Source: Ianthella basta
Lineage: Eukaryota > Porifera > Demospongiae > Verongiida > Ianthellidae
Assembly: GCA_964019415.1 (NCBI GenBank)
Contig: OZ025868.1
Coordinates: 9,609,143-9,673,142 of the forward strand
Direction of reading: 5' to 3'
DNA: 64,000 nucleotides
In this document: positions 47,401 through 64,000 of the stretch, piece after piece
Layout: the number at the start of each line of letters is the position of its first letter
Numbering within the stretch: position 1 is the first letter of the stretch
Program-made: the position numbers and the translations under genes
The notes under the pieces: model-generated
Databases searched by the model: none
The model's input: only the letters and a program-made list of their open reading frames with translations
What the model was told of the DNA's origin: nothing

Positions 47401-49948
47401 TGCATGTATATGGCAGAAAAGGGGCAGTGTTACTGTAGGCACATGCATGGATTGACTGACGCAGCCAAATGCTAGGATACCAACATGATTAAAAAAACAG
47501 TAGCTAGAAGTCTACGTTTTATGGAAACGTCTTTCATATAAATGTGTGGTTTCTTATCAATAGCTAAGAATATCACATATAAAAATCACCTCTCCAGTGT
47601 TCAAACCTGTTTAAATTCAGTGATATTTACATAAGCTACTGACTTTCATTGCAATTTTCTTGAAAGTGTGATAACTATACTGTACATACTGTCGTGTCAT
47701 AGCATAGTGATTGTCTGGCAGGAGTATAGTAGCTATATGATACTTACTGGAGACACATCCGTCAGCTAGCATCCGGCAGCCCACAATTAGCTAGTTGAGA
47801 CACAGTACTTGACAGAGTGACCACTGCACATCATCTATGCATTGCAAATGCATCATAATTCTCTGATAGTTTAGTTTAGTGTTCAATTTGATCACACCTT
47901 CCAATCTTTACAACACAGATTCAATGACACAAAGAAATTTAAGTAGCTAGATTGGAGTATTATACCTCAGCTCGGTTTGTTGTTTCTAACAGACCCCCTT
48001 AGGAGTGTGGCTGTCACAGCTGGCTTCATGATATGCTATTTTCAACAAGTACCATAAGGATGACCATATATGGGACCAGCCATGTAAGTAGCTACCTGAG
48101 AACCGTAAAATGGCACATTGTGTGGCTCTCACCATAGATACACATGTGAAGCCATAGGGCATCATGGCATGCTGTGCAATGTATGCATTCACTGTTATGA
48201 CAGTGATACTAGTGATAGGAGTACATCTACTTCTGCTACCATGAGTATGAATTGACACTGCCATAGCTGGCTAATAATATGCCTCACAGCTCAATGACAG
48301 TAAAGGTATCTGTTCGCTCTATGTAGCTATTACATTACCTCGACAGAATTTGTTCGCGGTTACGAAGGAAAAATAGAAAGAAAAATGTACACTGTTGCGG
48401 ATAATGACTTACCTTTTTAGCTAGTTGTCACAGCCAAGCTAGCTACTCTTCCATTTGGTGTGTTTCAAATAATTATAGTTGGCTATGATTACTGAAGGTA
48501 GAACAGACAATACGCACAATTTCAGCACTAGAACACGCCCCTGGCTTCAGGCACATAGAGTCCACATCTCCAATTCATTTAATTCCAAGCTGCCATTTTG
48601 TGGGCGGGCCTGGATTAAGAGCAGCTTCGTGTCATGTTTCAGCCGATTCAGTAAGGTTAGTGTATTTCTGTTTTGCTCTTAAATTGTTAATCTTCTAAGA
48701 GATGAAAAGTTTTCACTGGTTGGTTCTCTCAAAGTGATTATCGACGCCTGTTCAGTGGGTGGCTGCGTAGGATGAAGTTGGGAAAAGGGAAAGGTAGGGC
48801 GTTGGCTAAACGCAGAGCAATGGAAGTAGCTAGCTACTATTTGAAGAACAGAGCCTGATAGTTCATTTATGGCAATTAGTGTGCGTGTACTAGTATATGT
48901 AGACATTTGGGCAATGTGTGGTTCATTCTAGCTAGCTATATCTGATAGTCAGACCTGGTTACACAATAGAAAGCAACAACAGGGCACATATATACACGAT
49001 GGGATGCGATATTGTACTGTGGAGCATTAATTATGTACCCTACCTGCAAAGGTGTGGTAAATAGTCTTGCATGTTGCAGGACTATATGGTGTAACCTGGT
49101 ATGTGGGTCCCATAGCTGATGCTCCAACCATTGCAAGGAATCCTATATAGCACAATATAGCAACTATCAACATGAGCAGGTATGAGCTTCCGTAACCAAA
49201 ATTTGTACTCAGTGGTATTAGGAATTCAGAGAATGCACTTCTTGTTTCCTCACATGAGGGAGCATGAATGCATCAGCTCAGCAATTTGTCATCAGGCTAG
49301 ATCAACATCTGATTAGTACAGATATGTGATGGCATCACATAGTAGTTTGCAACAATCAAAGAAACCACAATGTTTTTACACATAAGGTCAATGGCATGTA
49401 CTACTCACTGCATTAGCAATACTTTATAATAACATGCAGTACACAAAAAGAACCAAACATACTCACTAATGAGGACTCAAACAGCATAAGGAATGAACAA
49501 TCAGGGGTGCATTTATCGGGGTGGGGGGCAGTGGGTGGGGCATTTGTTCCCTCCCCTTGCTATAATCTCATTCCCTTCGAAAATGAAATTGTCTGTTCAT
49601 TGAGAACAGATGACACCTTGAATGAACATGTCAGTCAATGCTGATGGCATATCAGAAGGAAGGTAACCTGTTTGGCTGCTATTCCAAGTTTGAGAGACAG
49701 TATTGCCAATTAGATTAGTGCCATGACACTATTGGCACATTTAGTCAGCCTCTTGGTTCTATGATAGTGCAGCACACATTGGTGAATTGATCAAGATGAG
49801 GGTAGATAATGTATGAAGATTGTCAATGAAACTAGAAGAAATGGATAATTATGTGAAAATGGAATGTGATTGCCTGAGATAATGCAGTGTTACACCTGCA
49901 CTATCTGCTTGATAAATATAATGTTGCATTTGTGCTTCACAGGTGAAC
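47401..49948. other. Duplicated upstream region of R2 and divergent spacer to R3
   Basis: The part from 47.4 to about 49.5 kb is the second copy of 37.3-39.7 kb. No exon seen. R2 (minus) and R3 (plus) diverge from here, so promoters for both should lie within it. The candidate 5' UTR donor noted upstream of R1 recurs near 48.41 kb. Confidence 0.5.
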
Positions 49949-56443
<6,495 letters not shown>

Positions 56444-57477
56444 CAGTTGACAGTAATTGGCAGCAGGGTTACTAAGCATAACAAAGTTCTAGAACTGAGA
56501 TTTACTTTTGTCAATAATTTGTAAGCTTGACAGTTTGGACGATGTGAGCAATGCTTACAGTTTCACCAATTATTCTAGTACGCATATATGTCTATAGCAG
56601 GATTGAGGCAAAACCTTTCCCAGTTTCATTGTTATTGCACACTCACCTTTTGCATGTTTGCTGTCTGATAGTGTATGCAATCGCATAGCAATCGTACTGC
56701 TGTCTGTACCTGTTTTGACGAGCGAACTATGGTTTCACTGGTGCATGATAATTTTCAGCTGCTAATGTAAAGGAATGACTGTGGTTACAGTTATTGTTTC
56801 CAGGCAATATAAAGAACACTATTCTAGGGCTAGTGCTATGATTTCAGGTATTACCCATTTGCCCTCATAAACAGTTAACAGGACTTTTGTTCCAGAGGCA
56901 TTTTTGTGAGAGTATGTTTTTTTTAGAAATTTTGCTGATTATGATTCGTGTAAATATTCTCTGAACATTTTGCATCAACCCTAATATGTTCGGTGGCGAA
57001 CTAAAACAAGATGATGTCTTTTATGTAGCCTCACTGGCAGCTACAATATGAAAGTAGATGTGTGTACTCACAAAGCACAGTGCCTCGCATTTGGGCTGCT
57101 GCGAACGAATAGCTACAAGAAGGTGTGTGATTGAGCATGCTACATTGAGAGAGCTGACCATGATTTGTGCTACCTAAGACAGATAGCTCACTCTAACAGT
57201 GGCAAGTGATCCACTATCACAGATGCCAATGAAACAGTGATTCAGAAGAATTGTCTACAGTGATAATGGGAAGAGATAGATAGATAGATAGCTATATTAA
57301 CAGGAATGCTGCATCGACTACGGTGGGTTTTCATGCAGGTCCTGGGAACAAGGTACAGACAGACACATAATACAACACGAGATCACAGTAATAATAAATT
57401 GAGTAAATCAGTACAATTGTATTTCTTAATAGTGAATTATAAGCTCATTAGTCTATCTATATCTATCTATCTATCTA
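56444..57477. other. R3 3' flank and spacer to the truncated kinase copy
   Basis: The first 300 bp match, in inverted orientation, the 3' flank of R1 (29.5-29.8 kb), so the shared block with R1 extends past the stop codon. The rest shows no exon. Tetranucleotide runs (GATA)n at about 57277-57293 and (TATC)n at about 57454-57477 lie in inverted orientation around a 160-bp stretch and mark the edge of the next duplication. Confidence 0.55.
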
Positions 57478-58060
57478 GCGTTTCCGTACGTTGAAATCTG
57501 TAGGCATCAGTGGCGTCATTGTCGTCTCTCCCTAGCTTAGTCGCAGTGCCAAACTCGCCCAGTTTGGCCTTTGGACAGAGAGTGAGGTAGACGAAAGTGG
57601 CATTCAGGTCCCTGAAAATGGTAGCTGGTTTCCGCGAATGAAGGTAGCGAACGGCCAAAACCACGTCTCGCAGATTACATGCCTTTGTGGTCAAGGGCAC
57701 TGCAGGTTTAGGGGTGGTCATGAGGTACTGATCAAGGTTGTGCTGTAGCAGTTCCGTCACAATGACGGGATAACCGCCCTTGATAGGGAAGTGGAGGCCA
57801 TAGAACTGCAGCACGTTCGGGTGCTTGAGCTCGCTCCAGAGAGTGCACTCGTAGAGGAAGCGATCGGAAAGGTATTCCGTGGCGTCCTGCGTTCGCAGCC
57901 TCTTAATGGCGCAGGGCGCACCCACCCACGTCCCTTCTACCACAGTGCCGAACAGCCCCACGCTAATGTGCCTCTCCGTGATCTCAACACCTTCAATCGC
58001 CAAGTGCTGCAGGGCATTGTTGATGAATTTGCAATTGTAACCGCTCCTCGCCGTGGCCAT
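57478..58060 (-). pseudogene. Truncated copy of gene B (first 194 codons of the kinase-like domain)
   Basis: From the ATG at 58060 the frame follows gene B closely (few differences, for example LMTTPK for LKTTPK and TLCPKA for TPSLKA), including CAIK, FRDLNA and EFG. It stops at an (ATCT)n repeat, after which nothing of gene B is found. No donor, SH3, SH2 or second kinase exon follows. The upstream sequence matches the gene B promoter region. No stop codon interrupts the retained part, so the truncation is recent. It may still be transcribed, but half a kinase fold is unlikely to be stable. Confidence 0.85.
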
Positions 58061-59198
58061 GGGTGCAGTGTTGCACAGTCACTGTAGTCCGCAGCACCGA
58101 GGACACTTTGCACCGTCGAAATATATACTTTGAAGCCTTAATGTACAATGTCATATATGCACGTACTCGCACTTTTATCAGATTCTTCAGTGTTTGGGTT
58201 TCAGGTTTACTGGTCAGGTGACTTGTGCGTTTGTGGTTGCTGCGCCCAAGAAGCCATTGGTCATCAAAAGAGTCATAAGACTTCACATGAACAGCATAAT
58301 CTGTCAGTGAACGTATGTAATCACTGCAGCTCTCCACGCAATAATTATACATCGGCCATGTAGTTAGATGGAGAGAATCAGTCTATAATCATAATAACTT
58401 GTAGACTAGGAGGTACAGTATGAACATCACGTGACTGCTAGCCAATCATGGATGACTGAAGAAGAGGGCCACCATCAATCACATTCTACTGGCACTGGGA
58501 AAACTGCACCCCAAGCGCATGCAACATATATTTTTTAGCTATACTGGCCAACAAAAAAGTGTGCAGGAAATTGTTAGGAAAGGGCACAAATGCACTATGG
58601 ATGACATGAACTGGTAAGTCACACGACAAATGAACCTGTGTGCCCAGTGCCATACCTATAGCTCTTTGTAGGTAGTGTGACCAGTAGGCACAAGGATCGA
58701 AGTTGAAATCCCAACTTCCTCATGTCCTGTGTTGGTCTGTCTTGTCTTATAACGCTGTGTACTCAACTCAACAATGTAGGAAGCTATTGTTATGTTGGTA
58801 AGTTATAAAGTAGCTAGTGCCCACCATACTGGAGTTCTGCAAGGAATGACACTGACATGTACAATCACTCTTTGTGTGCACACATAACATGTCATCTGAA
58901 ACCATAGCTCACTTGCCAAAACAGGTACACTAACCGATAGCAGTAGCATTATTGCTATGCATTGCATACAGACAGAAAGCATGCATAAAGGTGTGCATGC
59001 AATAACAATGAAACTGGGAAAGATTTTGCCTCAATCCTGTTATAGACACATACTAGAATAATTGGTGAAACTGTAAGTATTGCTCACATCGTGTACCAAA
59101 CTGTCAAGCTTACAAATTATGGACAAAAGTAACTAAAATCTCAGTTCAAGAACTCTGCTAAGATAAATGATAACCTTGCTGCCAATTACTGTCAACTG

Positions 59199-62196
59199 TC
59201 ACTTCACTTGCTCCACAGACTGGTATGCTGGGCTGGGCTGCATCTGTACACTGTCTAACTGAACAGTTTCATAGTACACACTCTTCTCTTTAGGAGGCGG
59301 AGGAGTGGTCTTCTTGTCGGAGCACCTCCTGGTGCAGAGGAAGGTGATGACACTAGCGGCAATGACGGAGAGCACTAGCAGCAGTGCCAAGGCACTTGTA
59401 GTTCCAGCAAATATACCTACATCAACTGCAATGGAAGATATACTGTAGGGAGGACGTACAGATGACTACACATGTATTATAACACAATAGTGATATTGTG
59501 TCTTGGTGCATGTAATATGGCCAATAAATATAAGGTTGATCAAAAACTAAAGTCGTACGTATTGTAATTATGTCAAGTTGTATTCATTTGTGCTCATTCA
59601 CTATATATAATGAAATGTACCAGTGTCTGAAGTCACTCCTGGGGATGGTAGTGCTGCAGTAGAAATGGGTATAAATAGGTAAAGCTGTATGTACATGCAT
59701 GTAAATGAGATGGAGCAGACGTGTAGTTAAAACAAGGTTGAAAGCACACAGTGTCATATAAATATAAATTCCTTAACACTACTATCATTAGGTACAGATA
59801 CACACAAAGTTAGCAAATTTAGCAAACATCGCAATAATCACCAACGTTTGTAGGCATAACTGTATATATAATTTATAGTCACAGAACTGCAAACACATAT
59901 ACAGTCTTTATTGCAGTTGAAGTAACATTTTAATGCATGGAGCAGTTTTCACGAGTTAAAGCACAAATGTTCCTGATATAGAATACAACTGTAACTATCA
60001 AATGGAACAGCCCAACCCATTCATACCTCAAAGACGCTAATGAGATAGCAGCCAGGGAGAGAGCAGTCTGGCATTACCAGACCTTGCCCCTTACTTCATT
60101 TTATTTCATTAGAGAAATAGAGGAGAGAAAGTGATCTGGATTATGCAAGAGTATATCAGAGATCTGATTATGGTTGCCATACATGCATTGATCATTACTG
60201 CAAGGAATGCTCTGCACACTGGCCCTTCCATGTTGGTTGTGCTTGTGTGCATATGATTAAAAGTAGCTACTGCAAGGAGGCAGTGACTGAAGATGGCAAT
60301 ATATGGCTTCCACAAATATGTGAAGAGTCTAAAGGAGGCGTTCTGTGAAAATATTGAAGTTGCGCCCACAATAACTAGACAGTTGGTCAAGTATTGAAAG
60401 TTCTCCATTTGCAAAAAAAAGACTTTCTCTATCACAGACTATTCTCTATCAGTGACTACTCTGAATTGAGTTAGATTGAGTTTGAGTTAGTTGAAGAAGA
60501 AATTGGACATTTCCAGCCTAACACTTCTTATACCAATTACAAGTAGGAAAGCACATGACAGCACACCTGAAAATGTTCTGCTGCAAGTCAGCACACAAGA
60601 TAGTGACTTAAGGTGGCTCAACTGTTACATATATCACCACCGCCACGTACTACACAGTGCAATTGAAACACCTGCCATTCCTTCACATTAGTAACTGAAA
60701 TGTACCACCATTACAAGTTGTAGAGGGTGAGGCCCACATGAACACAGGTGCAGTTACAAGCACTAATTGATGGTAGAAAGTACCACTAACATAAGATTGG
60801 ATTGCTTATTTAAGCAGTGGAAGCCTTTAGCCGATGGCTACTATTCTAGGCACCCTGTAACAGACATAATACAACATGCTGAAACAAGGATATGATGAGT
60901 CACAATTTAATTTAATAAGTAGTCATGTAACAAAATGAATGTCTATAAATTGAAAGAGAGAGAGAGAGAGAAAAGAATGATCATGACTAACATGTAGATA
61001 ATTATGTGAAATTCATGCAGACTTAGGGTGTGAAGAGGTTACGCACTGCTCTTGAGAGGTTAATTATTGTGGTGAAGTCTCTGATTACTGATGGGAGTGA
61101 ACACCAGATTGATGCTCCAACGTAAGAGAAGGCGTGTTGGACAAATGATGAGCGGACTAATGGTAGATTGGTGAGGGTCCGGGTATGTGTATTATGATCA
61201 TGGGTGGGTCGATGAAACACTGATGATAAGTAAGAAGGAGCTGATGAATTGTGACACTTGAAAGTGAGCTCTGCTGCATGGATCTTCCTGCGGACTTCAA
61301 GGGAGGTGAGGCCTAGGACTGACAAGAGTTCAGTGGAGGATGACAGTTGGGGACAGTGAAGGGCTAGTCTGCATGCAAAATTAAATAGAAATTGGAGACG
61401 TGATGCATCTTTATGGGTACAGCTATACCAGACAACATCGCAGTAGTCAAGATGTAGAATGATGTAGGGCTTTAGAAAAGTGAGCTAGGAAGGAACAAGG
61501 AGAGACGTTTGAGGAGATTCACATTCCTTGACACCTTCTTAATGGCATGGTTGATGTAGTCAATCCAAGTTAGGGTGTCGTTGAGCACTACTTCTAGCAG
61601 CTTGAAGCATCGAACTTGTTCAATGCCACAGTCATTCAATGACAGCTGGAGGGGAGGTAGAACAATCCTGGCTCTTGGCGAACATATCAGCATGCACTTG
61701 GTCTTGTTGGTGCTCATTTTCAGCCCATTGTTGATGCAAGATATTAAGGATTCCATCCAAGATTCAATAGATTAAGATCATGAGAAAAAATTGGAGTACA
61801 CATGAGGTGTACTTGCAGGAACTACAACATTATAAGTACAGTATACATAGGCTATAACCTGGCTATTACAAATTATATAATAAATTAAATTGGAGCACAA
61901 TTAAAACTCACTGATTGACTGAGTTGAAGCTGTAGCTACATTGTCCAAACATCCCTGACTGACACATCCTCCACCAGATGAACCAACTACAGTGATGGTG
62001 TAGCTGGTGTTTGGAGACAGACCAGTGGCTGTTAGTGACATGCAGTCAGTGCAGTTGATTAGGTTAGAGCACAATGGGGAATCTTCTGGACACACTCGTG
62101 TACTGTACTGCAACCCAGGAGATGGTCTTGTCCATGTGTAGGTAATGCTGCTACAAGTCTTTGTCTGGACCTGCACAGCTGACACACATTGAGGGA
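59199..62196 (-). CDS. Receptor R4: FN3-like, stalk, transmembrane and tail exons; upstream exons not found in the window
   Basis: Three exons are intact and in phase: 62196-61912 (FN3-like), 59653-59621 (stalk), 59425-59199 (transmembrane and tail). They are very close to R1: the tail is VYYETV, x12, YQSVEQVK and the stalk is identical in outline. The Ig-like and signal-peptide exons should lie upstream on the minus strand. Where R2 runs into its Ig-like exon, R4 instead enters the Tigger-like remnant at about 62.4 kb, and the window ends at 64 kb. In R1 the Ig-like exon follows the same remnant, so the missing exons may lie just beyond the right edge. Whether the gene is complete cannot be decided here. 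A LINE fragment interrupts the intron between the FN3-like and stalk exons. Confidence 0.72.
60796..61768 (-). mobile_element. 3' fragment of a non-LTR retrotransposon (LINE) in an R4 intron
   Basis: R1 lacks this about 970 bp. Minus-strand fragments encode the end of a reverse transcriptase (TNKTKCMLICSPRARIVLPP, then INHAIKKVSRNVNLLKRL) and a C-terminal region (LGLTSLEVRRKIHAAELTFK, ASIWCSLPSVIRDF). This is typical of jockey/CR1-like elements in marine invertebrates. A frameshift near 61.5 kb separates the two pieces. The catalytic YxDD region and everything upstream are missing (5' truncation). It ends near a (GA)n tract at about 60954-60972. The insertion is younger than the R1/R4 duplication. 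Confidence 0.75.
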
Positions 62197-62409
62197 CTGC
62201 AAGGGGAGAATAAGTATAACAGATAGCATAGTGCCAAATTTGTGATGAAGCAAGTTTGATAGGACGGCTTCCCATCATGCAGTATTCACCTCACCAAACC
62301 AGTAGAAGAGAGCCAGAACATGCACCATATTGTCGACATACATATCATGCATGTCTGAAAGAGTCTTAGATGTTGCCAGATTAAAATGAATACAATTATC
62401 ATATTTACC

Positions 62410-63640
62410 TTTACTCAACTTTACTTATGTTTTGTCCAAAGTATGCCAACTGTGCCACACATCTTTTAGATTGATGAAGATATTCCACTGCCTTTCACTA
62501 TAGGTATGTATACACTAAGTGGCCACCTCAATAAAACAATCACCCTAGCAATACAACTGTTTTGGTTAAGTCCCAAATACTTGCCTATTGAACATATAGT
62601 AATTAGTTCAGGAAATGCGACCACTGGTTTCCCACTGGTTTGGTTCTTACATCACAGCCATGTGTCAAAATGGTTAGCAAAAGAAAGAGAGTCGATTTGA
62701 ATTTAGAACAGAAAATTGCAGTCATTAATGCAAATAAGGAGGCCAAATCATGCCATAGGAAGCTAGCTAACACAGTTCTAAGTAATTTCAGCCAAGAAAC
62801 AAGAGTTGCTGGATGCTATTAAGGCAAGTTTTAACTTACAAAGGAAGCAATTGTGTTACAGCAGGAGACGTGAAGAGATGGATGGCCATACTTGGCGATG
62901 GTTTCAGCATGCTAATAGCCTGAACTTTCCAATCAGTAGACCCATGATACGTGAGCAAGCATGGGAGTGTGCTCTAAAACTCAACAATGATTTCAAAGCT
63001 TCAACAAGTATTTTGAGTTAAAAACTCTTTGATAAGATATGCAGTCCAAAAGGTCAAGCTTTATACCATTAACCATTGCTTTGAAAATGCTGTAGTATTG
63101 CCAGGGGAAAGCAGTGTCGATGGACCTGAGGATCAGATGCCCCTTGACGAACTGCTGCAAGATGCCGTTGACCAGCTGTAGCTCTAGCACCCACTGACTC
63201 TCAAAGACTATACAATTGTGGATTGCGATATCTCATCTATAGAGACACTTAAGGATGGGTGGGAGAATCAGCTGCTGCAGGGCTTTGTTGCTGAAAAGAC
63301 TCAGGCAACCAACCCAGCATCCAATGATTCTGTTATGGAGGATGCAGACACCATCGAAACTCAACAAGAACAATCGTTGATAACCAGTTATGCTGAGTCT
63401 GTAAAACCTGCAGCAGAGCTTAGTTTAATTACTATGGAGAAAGGGCCAGACTCTGTTCTACCAAATATCATGTCTGCAGAATCTGGCCTCCAAGAGTATT
63501 TTCTGAAGTTTAATAGTACCATGTGCCAAAGTACCTTGGATTGTTTTTTTTCGGTGATTTCTTCGTCTGTCTATTTTGCATGTTCACGGCTTATGCATAT
63601 TTTTTGACTTGTGGTGGCATTTTGTCATTCAAATAAATGC
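62410..63640 (+). mobile_element. Tigger/pogo-like transposon remnant in R4 (internally deleted)
   Basis: Plus-strand pieces: an N-terminal helix-turn-helix part starting at the ATG at 62671 (KRKRVDLNLEQKIAVINANK), a CENP-B-type DNA-binding part (NSLNFPISRPMIREQAWE, 62.88-63.0 kb), then directly the C-terminal part (SIETLKDGWENQLLQGF, from about 63.22 kb). The catalytic core present in the R1 copy is deleted between about 63010 and 63030. It retains a longer N-terminus than the R1 copy, so the two copies decayed differently after the duplication. Confidence 0.72.
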
Positions 63641-64000
63641 AAATGCAACAGGTCAAGGTCACGTGCGTTTGAAAAATGGCCGACTCGGCTGCTCTTTACT
63701 GTGTATTTTACCTATACTAGCTAAGAGCAGATATATTTCAGAAACATATTGCATCGCTTGTTTCTTTGCTTCTGAGCACACAGTTGGACAAGGACTTTCA
63801 GAAAATGGTCCATTCCCCAACATCTAGGTAGGTTTTGCAAGCATTTTACAACACTGGTGTACGAGTGTTCGCTGATGCTAGCTACAAGTCAGACCGAGCC
63901 TAATCTGGAGTACTAAGCAAGTGCTGCTGTGGAAGTGACTCCTTAGAAGCTGGTAACGAGTCCTCATTGATTACTTCAGGACTGCAAGACTGATAGTTCG
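63641..64000. other. Right edge of the window, no feature recognised
   Basis: About 360 bp beyond the Tigger-like remnant. Short open frames are present but show no motif or splice pattern I can support. By analogy with R1, the Ig-like exon of R4 could lie further right. Confidence 0.4.

Larger units (their letters stand above)
57477..63430. repeat. Segmental duplication, copy 2 (truncated kinase, intergenic region, R4 exons, Tigger-like remnant)
   Basis: Second copy of 28088-34560, same order and strand. It starts exactly at the tetranucleotide repeat that ends the kinase fragment. It contains a LINE insertion not present in copy 1 and lacks the SINE-like and foldback insertions of copy 1. 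Confidence 0.85.

Noticed and set aside
46611-47438. 275-codon plus-strand open frame across the retroelement
   Set aside because: It is antisense to the reverse transcriptase pieces, shows no protein motif and has no splice support. The minus strand gives clear RT blocks.
57467-58060. Third functional kinase gene of the A/B family
   Set aside because: It ends at a tetranucleotide repeat after about 194 codons, and no donor or downstream exon exists before R3's 3' flank.
63576-63827. Short plus-strand open frame at the right edge
   Set aside because: No similarity, no splice pattern and atypical composition; it follows the Tigger remnant.

Overview
The window is animal nuclear DNA. Genes are split by GT-AG introns. 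There are long (CA)n and other microsatellites, inverted-repeat mobile elements, decayed transposons and metazoan housekeeping genes (coatomer alpha, ATP synthase coupling factor 6, FBXO3). SH2-containing kinase-like genes and Ig/FN3 receptors of unfamiliar make-up, at gene spacings of a few kb, suggest an early-branching marine animal, most likely a sponge. That assignment is an inference from gene style; the species cannot be read from the sequence.

Left part (1-24.9 kb). A coatomer alpha gene (minus strand, exons 1-3, leaving the window on the left) is head to head with an intronless ATP5PF gene (plus), their start codons 202 bp apart. Two minus-strand kinase-like genes follow. Gene A (9910-4564, six exons, about 976 aa) encodes kinase-like domain, proline-rich linker, SH3-like segment, SH2 and a second tyrosine-kinase-like domain. 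Gene C (17628-11023, at least two exons, about 561 aa) encodes a related kinase-like domain joined to a tail of six NPAY motifs at exact 15-residue spacing. FBXO3 (plus, 20440-21786) has no intron and is flanked by two decayed copies of its own 5' end.

Middle and right part (24.9-64 kb). Gene B (28673-24962, about 984 aa) is a full paralogue of gene A. Four copies of one receptor family follow: R1 and R2 (minus, complete), R3 (plus, complete) and R4 (minus, its upstream exons not found before the window ends). Each complete gene encodes signal peptide, Ig-like domain, Cys-rich FN3-like domain, short stalk, one transmembrane helix and a short tail with two tyrosines in the pattern Y-x-x-V-x12-Y-x-x-V. 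All internal exons are phase 1-1. R1 and gene B were duplicated together: 28.09-34.5 kb matches 57.48-63.4 kb, where gene B survives only as a 198-codon fragment. R1 and R2 are a tandem duplication of about 10 kb. The duplicated blocks carry Tigger-like, LINE, RT/nuclease-like, SINE-like and foldback insertions that can be ordered in time by presence or absence.

How the parts may work together (inference): in genes A and B both kinase domains lack residues needed for normal phosphotransfer, while the SH2 domain keeps its phosphotyrosine-binding arginine. The neighbouring receptors and gene C supply tyrosine motifs of related form (PAYxS[IV]E, YET[VM]). This looks like a clustered receptor plus pseudokinase-adaptor signalling system, comparable in logic to ITAM/ITIM immune or allorecognition receptors. 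I know of no description of the pseudokinase-SH3-SH2-pseudokinase arrangement.
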